DNA from: Centipeda flueggei ATCC 43531
GTDB taxonomy: Bacteria; Bacillota; Negativicutes; Selenomonadales; Selenomonadaceae
NCBI RefSeq assembly: GCF_000160695.1
Contig: NZ_GG694006.1
Span: 871,803 to 935,802, forward strand
Direction of reading: 5' to 3'
Length of the DNA stretch: 64,000 nt
Below the pieces are notes generated by a model. That model did not search any database, had not been told where the DNA came from, and saw nothing but the letters and a program-made list of their open reading frames with translations. Shown in pieces: positions 24,186 through 32,297 of the stretch (positions are counted from its first letter, which is position 1; every line of letters starts with the position of its first letter). The position numbers and the translations under genes are program-made.

Positions 24186-25232
24186 CTACTTCTGCGGCGC
24201 ATCCATGCCGAGGATGCCCAGCTTGCGTGCGCCGACGAATACCGCTGCCGCGACGATCAGAATAATGAGTGTCGCCGCCTGCATGCTGACCGCCGTCAAG
24301 GCAAGTGCACACAGGCCGAACAGTGCGCTGACGACGTACATGAGCAGCACCGCCTGTTTCTGACTGAATCCGTGGGCGAGGAGGCGGTGATGCAGATGCC
24401 CCTTGTCGGGTTTAAAGATCGGGCGATGATTGCGTGCGCGCCGCACGATGGCAAACGTCGTGTCGAGAATCGGCAGTCCAAGGGCGAGAATCGGCACGAT
24501 GAGCGCGATGGTCGCCGCGCTTTTGACCGCACCGACAACGGAGATGCCCGCGAGCATGAAGCCAAGGAACATACTCCCCGTATCCCCCATGAAGATGCGC
24601 GCAGGGTTAAAGTTGTAATAAAGGAAGCCAACGGCAGCACCCGCCAGAGCAATCGTAACCATGGCGACCGTCGGAATCCCCTCCTCCATGGCGACGAGGA
24701 AAATCGTCACCGCAGCAATGGAGGAAATCCCTGCCGCCAGTCCATCGAGTCCATCGATGAGATTAACGGTATTCGTCAGCCCGACGATCCAGAAAATCGT
24801 GGCAGGAATCGCAAGAAACTCGAGATAGATATAGTCGCCGAGCGGGTCAGTGATCACATCAATGCGTACATCAAAGCCAATAACGACCACCGCCGCCGCA
24901 GCGATCTGCCCGAGCAGCTTCACTTTCGCCGGCAGATCACAGTAGTCATCAATGATGCCGATGGCGACGATGATCGTGCCGCCGGCCATCAGCCCGATGA
25001 GGCTCATCATATACTCAGCCGAAAGGTCAACAAACGTGAGCTGAATGAGGATGGATACCATGAATGCCGCATAGATTCCAATACCGCCGATGCGCGGAAT
25101 GGGGCGCACATGCACCTTGCGCGCATCAGGTTTGTCAAGTGCGCCTGTGCGGCGGGCAAACGCAATGACGACAGGCGTCACCAAAAGTGCAACGCCGAGT
25201 GCGGCCAGAAAGGCTAAGATATTATCGGGCAT
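24186..25232 (-). CDS. Undecaprenyl-phosphate GlcNAc-1-phosphate transferase (WecA/TagO type)
   Basis: The 348-residue integral membrane enzyme of glycosyltransferase family 4 has about eleven membrane helices. It carries IIDDYCDL (Asp pair), NTVNLIDGLDGLA, FMGDTGS and HLHHRLL, the catalytic and UDP-sugar-binding loops. It starts lipid-linked surface polysaccharide by loading GlcNAc-1-P on undecaprenyl phosphate. The partner wecB follows. A consensus promoter lies just upstream, inside the end of the RuvC-like gene. Confidence 0.9.
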   Translation of the reverse strand: MPDNILAFLAALGVALLVTPVVIAFARRTGALDKPDARKVHVRPIPRIGGIGIYAAFMVSILIQLTFVDLSAEYMMSLIGLMAGGTIIVAIGIIDDYCDLPAKVKLLGQIAAAAVVVIGFDVRIDVITDPLGDYIYLEFLAIPATIFWIVGLTNTVNLIDGLDGLAAGISSIAAVTIFLVAMEEGIPTVAMVTIALAGAAVGFLYYNFNPARIFMGDTGSMFLGFMLAGISVVGAVKSAATIALIVPILALGLPILDTTFAIVRRARNHRPIFKPDKGHLHHRLLAHGFSQKQAVLLMYVVSALFGLCALALTAVSMQAATLIILIVAAAVFVGARKLGILGMDAPQK

Positions 25233-25271
25233 GAATGATTGCTCTCCTTAAAGAAGTACTTCAGTAACTTC

Positions 25272-25300
25272 ATCTTACTCTATGAAGATAGCACTGTCAA
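25272..25300 (-). promoter_or_regulatory. Promoter of wecA-wecB-atpZ
   Basis: TTGACA (25300-25295), 17 bases and TAAGAT (25277-25272) on the minus strand. It overlaps the last codons of the upstream RuvC-like gene. Confidence 0.75.
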
Positions 25301-25678
25301 ATATCGCTGTGCGAGAATAACGGCGACAAAGTCATCGACAGGTACGGGCGGCACGAGCATTCCGCGCGGCACGAACCGCCGCCAGCCGCGCGGCGGATGC
25401 GCCGCCCAGTAGGCACACTTGGCCGCGTCTGTCGTTCGGTACTCATCGACGAGGTTGACTTCATGTCCAAGCTCCTCCACACATGCCTTTGCCGCCGCGC
25501 TTGTCGTCCCATTGCCCATAATCACCGTCGGCGCATACCGCTCCAACAGCGCTCCCGTTACATCGGCAAGCCGCGCTGTCGGTATGACCTCCTGCAGCAA
25601 TACCGTTCCGTCCGCCGCAAGGACAGCAACGCCGCATTTCTCACGTCCCGGATCGATGGCGAGAATATTGCCGCTCAA
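25280..25678 (-). CDS. RuvC/YqgF-like RNase H-fold protein
   Basis: The 132-residue protein begins with an RNase H-fold strand ILAIDPGREKCGVAVL, containing the first catalytic Asp of RuvC/YqgF-type nucleases. A mid Glu region (CVEELGHEVNLVDEYRTT) and a C-terminal VDDFVAVILAQ with acidic residues could complete the active site. It may process Holliday junctions or 16S pre-rRNA, but it is not the standard ruvC or yqgF gene. Its ATG overlaps the DUF3084 stop by 4 bases. The exact function is unknown. Confidence 0.65.
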   Translation of the reverse strand: MSGNILAIDPGREKCGVAVLAADGTVLLQEVIPTARLADVTGALLERYAPTVIMGNGTTSAAAKACVEELGHEVNLVDEYRTTDAAKCAYWAAHPPRGWRRFVPRGMLVPPVPVDDFVAVILAQRYLTVLSS

Positions 25679-26844
25679 CTGCTGCTCTCACTTTCCACTT
25701 TGAAGCGCAGGCGCAGGGGGCCAAGGGCATCCGTATCCCCTGCCGCATAGGCAGAAAGCACCACATTGCCCGTGTGGGACATCAGCTCCTGCACCAGTCC
25801 ATAGAACTCTGCTCCCTCGATTACGCCAACGGTTCCGCGAATCGGATCGGGAAGAATCCCCTTGTCCGATGCTGCCTCATTGACCTCACGCAGAAAGGAA
25901 ACGACGGCAGCTTCTGCTGCAGGTCCTTGCCCTTCCGGCGCGTAGACACGTGCTGCAACGAGTTCACCGCTGCGATAAATTGTACGGTTTGGATACAATT
26001 CGATGGCTGCGCGAATCTCATCGCCGCGCACAAGGTTTCCCGATGCAACGATGCGCACGATCATCTCCACGGGACTTTCCGTGATGGTACGAACGGCAGC
26101 ATCGTACTCAGGACGATAGATCCATATATCCTGATCTGTATGATTTTCCCCGAGCCGTGTGGAGATATTGCGTGTGCCGAGCTGGACAATGCCTGCCAGT
26201 CCACGCTCCACCTCGTCATGTGTCAGTCCTGCGGGAATGGTGCCGCTCGCGATGATCTCACCCGCCTGATAGACAATATTACCTTCGCGCAGATTCAGGA
26301 TATTCTCACGCAGGACATTCGCACGCACGCCGAGTTCGTCAATATCCGTCAGGAGCTTGGCGTTCTCCCCCGAAAGACGCCCATTAAGCGAGATCAGGCC
26401 TTCCTTTTCCATCATGAGCGCACGGTTGCCGGCCGAAAGGCGATCCGACTCCGCACGCAGATCATCCTGCTCACTGCGCAGTCCTGCAATTTCATCCTCG
26501 GACTTTGCGAGCTCGTCATCTGCCTGCTGCTTGGCATCCTCCGCTGCAGTGAGAGCCGCCGCCGTTGTCTCAAGTGCCGCACGCGTATCTGCAATCATAG
26601 CGTTCAGCCGATCCATACCGAAGAGTGCCGTACGCACATTCTCCGATGCCGCCGCCATGATGCCGAACGTCACCGTCGTGATGCAGATGCCCGTAAAGAT
26701 CGTGACGACCACTGCTGTATGGCGAGGCCGCAAGCCGAAAATTGTGAGTTTTTTCTTGCCAATGCGCGTTCCGAGGCGGTCACCGATGAAGGCGATAACA
26801 CCGCCGACAACCGCCAGCACCAGAATCAGTGTTACCCCGTACAT
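25675..26844 (-). CDS. DUF3084 membrane-anchored coiled-coil protein
   Basis: The 389-residue protein has two membrane helices near the N-terminus (about 4-20 and 42-65) around a short basic loop with GKKKLTIFGLRPRH. A long coiled coil (about 85-190) with repeated Ala/Glu/Leu heptads follows, then a beta-rich C-terminal domain. This matches DUF3084, known from cyanobacteria and Negativicutes and of unknown function. It lies 33 bases behind the LptF/LptG gene, so a cell-envelope role is plausible. The start is the ATG behind GGGGGG. The eight codons upstream are not needed. Confidence 0.8.
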   Translation of the reverse strand: MYGVTLILVLAVVGGVIAFIGDRLGTRIGKKKLTIFGLRPRHTAVVVTIFTGICITTVTFGIMAAASENVRTALFGMDRLNAMIADTRAALETTAAALTAAEDAKQQADDELAKSEDEIAGLRSEQDDLRAESDRLSAGNRALMMEKEGLISLNGRLSGENAKLLTDIDELGVRANVLRENILNLREGNIVYQAGEIIASGTIPAGLTHDEVERGLAGIVQLGTRNISTRLGENHTDQDIWIYRPEYDAAVRTITESPVEMIVRIVASGNLVRGDEIRAAIELYPNRTIYRSGELVAARVYAPEGQGPAAEAAVVSFLREVNEAASDKGILPDPIRGTVGVIEGAEFYGLVQELMSHTGNVVLSAYAAGDTDALGPLRLRFKVESESSS

Positions 26845-26877
26845 GATGTCCCCCCTTTGCTCGATCAAGTGCTTCTG

Positions 26878-27978
26878 TCACTGCGATGCACGGCGCAGCA
26901 GAATCCCGCCGGCAAAGATACCGACAATATTCGGTATCCATACGGCGAACATTGGCGGAAGTACCCCGCCGCGCGCAAGTGCATTGCCCATGGTCATCAG
27001 TGCATAATAAATAAAAATGATGATAACGCTCATGGCAAACCCTGCCGATGAGGAGTTGCGTGTCGGCTGAAGCCCAAGCGGAACACCGATCAGCGTAAAG
27101 ATCAGGCTCGCCATGGGGACGGAGACGCGCTGGTACAGCTCCGCCTCCAGTTTATTCGTGTTGACATACTGTGTCTGCATGAGCGTGATCTGATGCCGCA
27201 GCTCCCGCATCGTCATTTCCTCGGGTGCTTTCTGCTCGCGGATGATCTGCCGCGGATTCTTCTCTACGGGGAGTACCTGTGTCTCAAAGTGCATGCGCCG
27301 CTCAAGATGTTCGTCCGCGATATCGTAAACATCTCCCTGATGCATGATCCACTCAGATCCCGTCCACTCGGCATACTCGGCATTCTCAACGTGAGACACC
27401 TTGCCGTCCGCGCCGAAGATCTGCAGACTGACCCCCGTCAAATGCTGCTGCTCGGCATCATAGGAACGCGCATAGACCAAGCGTTTAATCTGCCCGCCCT
27501 CGATCTCCTTGATGATGACGTGCTCCTGCGACTTCATGCCGGAGTTGCCCTCGATCTCGTAGTAGATTACGTTGCGGTATGCCGTATTTGCGCGCGGCAC
27601 AACGTGCTCATTGAAGAGAACCGCACCGACGCTGACGACAAAACCAAGCAGGATCGCGGGGGCAGCGATGCGCCCAAAACCGATGCCGCATGACTTCATC
27701 GCTGTGATCTCACTCGATGAGGAAAGCCTGCCAAACGTCAGGAGGCTCGCAAGGAGCATCGACATAGGGAACGTCCACATGACGACGCCGGGCAGACTGA
27801 ACACAAAGATTTTAATGACAGACGGCAGAGAGGCACCATAGTCCGTAATGTACTGTGCAATACGAAAAAGCGTACCCGAACCGATAAAAACAGCTGAGAA
27901 CGCACAGATGGCAAAGAGAAAAGACAGGAATACCTCACGAAATATATACTTATCAAGGATACGGATTTTCAGACGCAT
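26878..27978 (-). CDS. LptF/LptG-family LPS export permease
   Basis: The 366-residue YjgP/YjgQ protein has an N-terminal LDKYIFREVFLSFLFA helix, further helices near 60-120, a periplasmic beta-jellyroll (about 130-270) and C-terminal helices (about 280-365). With LptB and LptC it extracts LPS from the inner membrane and passes it to the bridge. This directly shows an LPS-containing outer membrane. Only one permease gene is present here, whereas enterobacteria have adjacent lptF and lptG. The start is the ATG behind GGGGAG, with a promoter shortly upstream. Confidence 0.88.
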   Translation of the reverse strand: MRLKIRILDKYIFREVFLSFLFAICAFSAVFIGSGTLFRIAQYITDYGASLPSVIKIFVFSLPGVVMWTFPMSMLLASLLTFGRLSSSSEITAMKSCGIGFGRIAAPAILLGFVVSVGAVLFNEHVVPRANTAYRNVIYYEIEGNSGMKSQEHVIIKEIEGGQIKRLVYARSYDAEQQHLTGVSLQIFGADGKVSHVENAEYAEWTGSEWIMHQGDVYDIADEHLERRMHFETQVLPVEKNPRQIIREQKAPEEMTMRELRHQITLMQTQYVNTNKLEAELYQRVSVPMASLIFTLIGVPLGLQPTRNSSSAGFAMSVIIIFIYYALMTMGNALARGGVLPPMFAVWIPNIVGIFAGGILLRRASQ

Positions 27979-28015
27979 ATACTCCCCTTCGCTGATGCAG
28001 AATCGCATCCAGTTC

Positions 28016-28044
28016 ATTTTATCATTTTCAAACGCCCTTGACAA
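28016..28044 (-). promoter_or_regulatory. Promoter of lptF/G-DUF3084-RuvC-like genes
   Basis: TTGTCA (28044-28039), a 17-base spacer and TAAAAT (28021-28016) on the minus strand, placed directly behind the terminator of the propionate operon. Confidence 0.7.
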
Positions 28045-28053
28045 GGATACAAA

Positions 28054-28075
28054 AAGAGCCTCCGCAGAGGCTCTT
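28054..28075 (-). terminator. Terminator of the propionate-pathway operon
   Basis: AAGAGCCTC and GAGGCTCTT pair perfectly around CGCA (the sequence reads TGCG on the minus strand), and five Ts follow on the minus strand. Confidence 0.85.
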
Positions 28076-28092
28076 CAGAAAGCTTTCTCAGA

Positions 28093-28482
28093 TTAGCCAA
28101 GGATGACGAGCGAGTCACGCACCTTGACCGACTGGCCCGCCGTGACATTGATCGCCTTAACCGTGCCGTCAGCATCTGCAGCAATCTCGTTCTGCATCTT
28201 CATGGCCTCGAGGATAAGGAGCGTGTCGCCTGCCTTGACCGACTGACCGACCGAGACCTTGACCTCAACAATCTTGCCCGGCATCGGTGCGTCCACCGAG
28301 CGCTCACCGGCAGCAGCAGCCTTCGGTGCGGCAGCGGGAGCAGCCGGAGCAGCAGCCTTCGGCGCAGCAGCCGGAGCAGCGGCCTTCGGTGCCGCAGCGG
28401 GCGCAGCAGCACCCGCAGCGCGCACTTCCTCAACCTCAACTTCATAAGCAGTGCCGTTGACCGTGATGTTGAACTTTTTCAT
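28093..28482 (-). CDS. mmdC: Biotin carrier subunit of methylmalonyl-CoA decarboxylase (gamma)
   Basis: The 129-residue protein has an N-terminal segment (1-20), a flexible Ala/Pro/Lys linker (about 21-60, with repeated AAPKA units) and a biotinyl domain. The biotin-accepting lysine is K95 in EAMKM. It shuttles CO2 between the carboxyltransferase and the decarboxylase during conversion of methylmalonyl-CoA to propionyl-CoA. Its place after mmdA and the epsilon-like gene supports MmdC over an acetyl-CoA carboxylase carrier. GGAGG lies 9 bases before the start. Confidence 0.88.
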   Translation of the reverse strand: MKKFNITVNGTAYEVEVEEVRAAGAAAPAAAPKAAAPAAAPKAAAPAAPAAAPKAAAAGERSVDAPMPGKIVEVKVSVGQSVKAGDTLLILEAMKMQNEIAADADGTVKAINVTAGQSVKVRDSLVILG

Positions 28483-28533
28483 GTGTGATTCCTCCAACGC
28501 TAAAATTGACAATACTCTTATCCCGCAGGACGC

Positions 28534-28671
28534 TCAGCGCCTGCTGCGGTTGGCAAGCGTCCAGACCTCGGCGGGTTTGACGCTCACAGCAACGACCTTG
28601 TTGCCCGTCGTCGCCTGGACGGCGGCGGTAATGGCGGCGATGACTTCGGGCGCCACATTGTTTGCAGCCAT
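28534..28671 (-). CDS. 45-residue MmdE-like (epsilon) subunit
   Basis: This small gene encodes 45 residues, with a helical APEVIAAITAAVQATTG, then VVAVSVKP and a basic end (NRSRR). Veillonella methylmalonyl-CoA decarboxylase has a 55-residue epsilon subunit, related to the end of the delta subunit, that stabilises the complex. Size, composition and location between mmdA and mmdC fit it. It has the same GGAGGGATAGAATG initiation region as mmdA. The delta and beta subunits are not in this operon. The assignment is based on position and weak pattern similarity. Confidence 0.65.
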   Translation of the reverse strand: MAANNVAPEVIAAITAAVQATTGNKVVAVSVKPAEVWTLANRSRR

Positions 28672-28689
28672 TCTATCCCTCCTGCTGAA

Positions 28690-30219
28690 TCAAAGCGGAA
28701 TGTTCCCGTGCTTCTTCGCGGGGTTGTCTTCACGCTTGCTCGAAAGAGCGTTGAGTGCCGTGATGATGTAGGGGCGCGTCTCGCTCGGCGTGATGACCAT
28801 GTCGATGTAGCCGCGCTCTGCCGCCTTGTACGGGGTTGCGAACTCCTCGATGTACTCTGCCGTACGTGCCTCCTTGTCGGGATCCTTGCGGAAGATGATG
28901 TTTGCCGCACCCGCAGGTCCCATGACGGCGATCTCAGAGGTCGGCCATGCCATGACCTGATCGGCACCCAGCTCGCGGTTGCACATGGCGATGTAGGAAC
29001 CGCCGTACGCCTTGCGCGTGATGACCGTGATCTTGGGTACGGTTGCTTCGCTGTATGCGTAGAGCATCTTCGCGCCGTGGCGGATGATGCCGCTGTACTC
29101 CTGATCGACGCCCGGCAGGAAGCCCGGTACGTCGACGAGGTTGACGAGCGGGATATTGAACGCATCGCAGAAGCGGATGAAGCGCGAGGACTTGTTCGAC
29201 GCGTCGACATCGAGGCAGCCTGCCATGACGTTCGGCTCGTTTGCAATGATGCCGACGGTACGTCCGTCAAAGCGTGCGAAGCAGCAGATGATGTTCGTTG
29301 CGAAGTACTGATGCACCTCGTAGAACTCGCCGTTGTCGACGAGGCTGCGTATGACATCCTTCATGTCATACGGTGCGTTCGGGTTGTCCGGCACGACCGT
29401 ATTGAGGCTCTCATCCTGACGATTCGGATCGTCGCCCGTATCCACGCGCGGCGTTTCCTCCATGTTGTTGCTCGGGAGGAAGGAGAGCAGGTAGCGGATC
29501 TGCTCGATGCAGTCCTCATCGTTCTCCGCCGCGAAGTGTGCGACGCCGGAGCGGGAGTTGTGCGTCATCGCACCGCCAAGCTCCTCCGCCGTGACCTCCT
29601 CCGCCGTGACGGACTTGATGACGGCAGGTCCGGTGATGAACATCTGGCTCGTGTTCTTCACCATGAAGATGAAGTCCGTGAGTGCCGGGCTGTAGACCGC
29701 GCCGCCCGCGCAGGGTCCCATGATGACGGAGATCTGCGGAATAACGCCCGATGCCTTCGTGTTGCGGTAGAAGATGCCGCCGTAGCCCGAGAGCGCATCG
29801 ACCGCCTCCTGGATGCGTGCGCCGCCCGAATCGTTAATGCCGATGCAGGGTGCGCCCATCTTCATGGCGAGGTCCATGACCTTCCAGATCTTATGTGCGT
29901 GCTTTTCGCCGAGCGAGCCGCCCTCGACCGTGAAGTCCTGGGCAAATGCGTAGACGAGACGTCCGTCAATCGTGCCGTAGCCCGTCACAACGCCCTCGCC
30001 GGGCAGTTCCTTTTTCTCCTGTCCAAAATTGGTGCAGCGATGGCGCACGAACATGTCGAGCTCGACGAAGGTGTCCTCATCGAACAGCAGGTTCAGGCGC
30101 TCACGTGCAGTGAGTTTGCCCTTGCTGTGCTGCTTTGCGATGCTCTTTTCACCACCGCCCTGCATGAGATGCTCTTTTTTCGCCAGCATCAGCTCAATTT
30201 TTTCCTGGACTGTGGACAT
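28690..30219 (-). CDS. mmdA: Methylmalonyl-CoA decarboxylase alpha subunit (carboxyltransferase)
   Basis: The 509-residue protein is a crotonase-fold carboxyltransferase. The N-terminal half contains GGARIQEAVDALSGYG and GPCAGGAVYSPALTDF, the C-terminal half NIPLVNLVDVPGFLPG and KAYGGSYIAMC, which form the acyl-CoA and biotin oxyanion sites. It moves the carboxyl group of methylmalonyl-CoA to biotin on MmdC. The order CoA-transferase, mutase, MeaB, epimerase, mmdA marks the succinate-propionate route. A propionyl-CoA carboxylase role is chemically possible, but no biotin carboxylase gene is nearby. Confidence 0.9.
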   Translation of the reverse strand: MSTVQEKIELMLAKKEHLMQGGGEKSIAKQHSKGKLTARERLNLLFDEDTFVELDMFVRHRCTNFGQEKKELPGEGVVTGYGTIDGRLVYAFAQDFTVEGGSLGEKHAHKIWKVMDLAMKMGAPCIGINDSGGARIQEAVDALSGYGGIFYRNTKASGVIPQISVIMGPCAGGAVYSPALTDFIFMVKNTSQMFITGPAVIKSVTAEEVTAEELGGAMTHNSRSGVAHFAAENDEDCIEQIRYLLSFLPSNNMEETPRVDTGDDPNRQDESLNTVVPDNPNAPYDMKDVIRSLVDNGEFYEVHQYFATNIICCFARFDGRTVGIIANEPNVMAGCLDVDASNKSSRFIRFCDAFNIPLVNLVDVPGFLPGVDQEYSGIIRHGAKMLYAYSEATVPKITVITRKAYGGSYIAMCNRELGADQVMAWPTSEIAVMGPAGAANIIFRKDPDKEARTAEYIEEFATPYKAAERGYIDMVITPSETRPYIITALNALSSKREDNPAKKHGNIPL

Positions 30220-30287
30220 TCTATCCCTCCTGTATCTCTGTCAAATCCTCGGGATGCCCGAGGAGATCAACTGCGGCAGTGCGCTGC

Positions 30288-30704
30288 TCAGCGATCCGGA
30301 TGCTCACAGATTTCGAGGAGAACGCCCTTCGTCGCCTTCGGATGAAGGAAGGCGATCTTTGCGCCGCCCGCACCGATGCGCGGCTTCTCGTCGATCATGC
30401 GGACGCCCTTCGCCATGAGGTCGGCAATGGCGTTCTCGATGTTGTCGACGCGCAGGGCAACGTGCTGGATGCCCTCGCCCTTCTTCTCGATGTATTTTGT
30501 GATCGGGCTGTCAGGCGCCGTGCCGATCAGCAGCTCAATCTCACTGCCGTTCGGCGTCGGATGAAAGGTCGTCGTGACCTTCTGCTCTGCGACGGTCTCC
30601 TGATTCGTGCAGGGAATGCCGATGATGTCCGACCAGAGTTTCTTTCCTTCTTCGAGATCCTGTACGGCAATGCCGATGTGATCTACACCAAGAATTTTGA
30701 ACAT
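30288..30704 (-). CDS. mce: Methylmalonyl-CoA epimerase
   Basis: The 138-residue vicinal-oxygen-chelate fold enzyme has two paired beta-alpha-beta-beta-beta modules. HIGIAVQDL provides the first metal His, IQHVALRVDNI the second, and LLEICEH the C-terminal Glu. It interconverts R- and S-methylmalonyl-CoA between the mutase and the decarboxylase. The start is behind AAGGAGG. A 7-bp inverted repeat (CCTCGGG/CCCGAGG, 30247-30263) lies in the gap before mmdA. Confidence 0.92.
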   Translation of the reverse strand: MFKILGVDHIGIAVQDLEEGKKLWSDIIGIPCTNQETVAEQKVTTTFHPTPNGSEIELLIGTAPDSPITKYIEKKGEGIQHVALRVDNIENAIADLMAKGVRMIDEKPRIGAGGAKIAFLHPKATKGVLLEICEHPDR

Positions 30705-30746
30705 GTCAAACTTCCTCCTTGGAGAAGTGCGTCTCTGCGCACTCAC

Positions 30747-31688
30747 TCACTTCGTTAACATTTCGCTCATGACCCCGCCCACTACGGTGTAAGGGTCGGT
30801 CTCATGCGCCTTGATTTGCGCCACATAGTCGTCCAGTCGTCCCGTATCGACGATGCGGCTCTCGATGCTCCGCCGTACGCCCGCATGGAGGATGTCGAGC
30901 ATCTCATCGCGCGTGCGGCGGGTGCGCCGCTCGGCAAGCACGCCGTTCTCCTCGATGTGGCTGCGGTGCTCCTCGATTGTGTCGACGAGCTCCGTGATGC
31001 CTTCGCCGCGGTTCGCGACGACCTTGCGGATGGGCGGACGCCAGTCAGACATGTGATCGTCCAGATCGAGCATCATGTTGATCTCGCGGACGAGCTTGTC
31101 TGCCCCGTCGAGATCGGACTTGTTGATCGCGAACACATCGCCGATCTCCAAAATGCCCGCCTTGATCGCCTGAATGTCATCGCCCATGCCCGGAATCAGC
31201 ACAACCATCGTCGTGTCCGCCGCCCGCACAATATCCACCTCGGACTGCCCGACGCCGACGGTCTCGACAAAAATGACATCTTTGCCGAACGCATCCATCG
31301 CCTTGACCGCATCTGCCGTCTTGTGGGAGAGGCCGCCGAGGCTGCCGCGTGTGCCCATGCTGCGGATGAAGACGCCCTCGTCGAGCGTCAGGTCATTCAT
31401 ACGGATGCGGTCGCCCAGTATGGCGCCGCCGGAAAAGGGGCTTGTGGGGTCGACGGCAATGATGCCGACGGTCTTTCCGCGCTTTCTGTACTCCTTGGCA
31501 AGCTTATCCGTCATCGTGCTCTTGCCGGCACCCGGCGGACCCGTGATGCCAAGGACGTAGGCATGACCGGTATGCGGATAGAGCGCCTTCATGATGTCGG
31601 TGGCATCCGCCCGCTCATTCTCGATCGCCGTAATGGCGCGCGAGAGTGCCAGGCGATTGCCCTTCAGCACCTCGGCTGCAATATCCAT
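30747..31688 (-). CDS. meaB: MeaB-type GTPase chaperone of methylmalonyl-CoA mutase
   Basis: The 313-residue G3E GTPase of the MeaB/ArgK family has a P-loop GPPGAGKST, VDPTSPFSGGAILGDRIRM (switch region), ETVGVGQSEVD and NKSDLDGAD (guanine specificity). It protects and reloads adenosylcobalamin in methylmalonyl-CoA mutase. It lies between the mutase B12-binding chain and the epimerase. The start is the ATG with GGAGGTGG 6 bases upstream. An ATG 25 codons earlier would run through the intercistronic hairpin and has no RBS. Confidence 0.92.
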   Translation of the reverse strand: MDIAAEVLKGNRLALSRAITAIENERADATDIMKALYPHTGHAYVLGITGPPGAGKSTMTDKLAKEYRKRGKTVGIIAVDPTSPFSGGAILGDRIRMNDLTLDEGVFIRSMGTRGSLGGLSHKTADAVKAMDAFGKDVIFVETVGVGQSEVDIVRAADTTMVVLIPGMGDDIQAIKAGILEIGDVFAINKSDLDGADKLVREINMMLDLDDHMSDWRPPIRKVVANRGEGITELVDTIEEHRSHIEENGVLAERRTRRTRDEMLDILHAGVRRSIESRIVDTGRLDDYVAQIKAHETDPYTVVGGVMSEMLTK

Positions 31689-31728
31689 ACGCCCACCTCC
31701 TTCGCGCTGTGATTTCATAAGAACATAG

Positions 31729-31767
31729 GGAATGGATGACCGGACAATCGGATTGCCTGTCATCCAT
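31729..31767 (-). other. Intercistronic hairpin between mutase small chain and meaB
   Basis: ATGGATGAC pairs with GTCATCCAT, and inside it CAATC pairs with GATTG, giving a long two-part stem. No T-run follows, so it may be an mRNA processing or stabilising structure in the 129-base gap. Confidence 0.5.
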
Positions 31768-31817
31768 CCTTTCAGGAAAGCACCGCACGAGGCAGTGTCT
31801 CCAAGCGAATCAGGCGC

Positions 31818-32213
31818 TTATGCCTTCACATGTTCCTTGATGAAATTCACAACGTCGCTCGTCGGTGTGCCCGGCGTGAAGACCTCGGCAATGCCCGCTG
31901 CCTTCAGTGCAGGGATGTCGCCCTCGGGGATGACGCCGCCGCCGATGACGAGGACGTCGTCCATCCCCTTCGCACGGATGAGCTCGACAACCTTCGGGAA
32001 AAGATGCGGATGCGCACCCGAGAGGATGCTCAGCGCAACGACGTTGACGTCTTCCTGCAGAGCAGCCTCGGCGATCTCCTCCGGCGTCTGGCGAAGTCCC
32101 GTGTAGACGACCTCAAAGCCGGCATCGCGCAGGGCGCGTGCGACGACCTTCGCGCCGCGATCATGACCATCCAGACCCGGTTTTGCAACGAGCACTCTGA
32201 TTTTTTCTGCCAT
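31818..32213 (-). CDS. Methylmalonyl-CoA mutase, cobalamin-binding chain
   Basis: The 131-residue stand-alone B12-binding domain has DGHDRG with the cobalt-ligand His H17, SILSGAH and [11 protein letters not shown], the DxHxxG...SxL...GG signature. It pairs with the large chain encoded 84 bases upstream to form the mutase that converts succinyl-CoA to methylmalonyl-CoA. Many bacteria have this domain fused to a larger subunit, while here it is separate. The RBS is AGGAGG. Confidence 0.93.
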   Translation of the reverse strand: MAEKIRVLVAKPGLDGHDRGAKVVARALRDAGFEVVYTGLRQTPEEIAEAALQEDVNVVALSILSGAHPHLFPKVVELIRAKGMDDVLVIGGGVIPEGDIPALKAAGIAEVFTPGTPTSDVVNFIKEHVKA

Positions 32214-32297
32214 TTTCTATTCCTCCTGAACGGAGCCGCCGCACTCTTCGTGCGGCGTCCCCTGTGCATTCATCCAACAGCCGTTCGCGCGTACCGC

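Noticed and set aside
28708-30345. Plus-strand frame of 545 codons over mmdA
   Set aside because: It is a shadow of mmdA. The minus-strand frame has full carboxyltransferase motifs.
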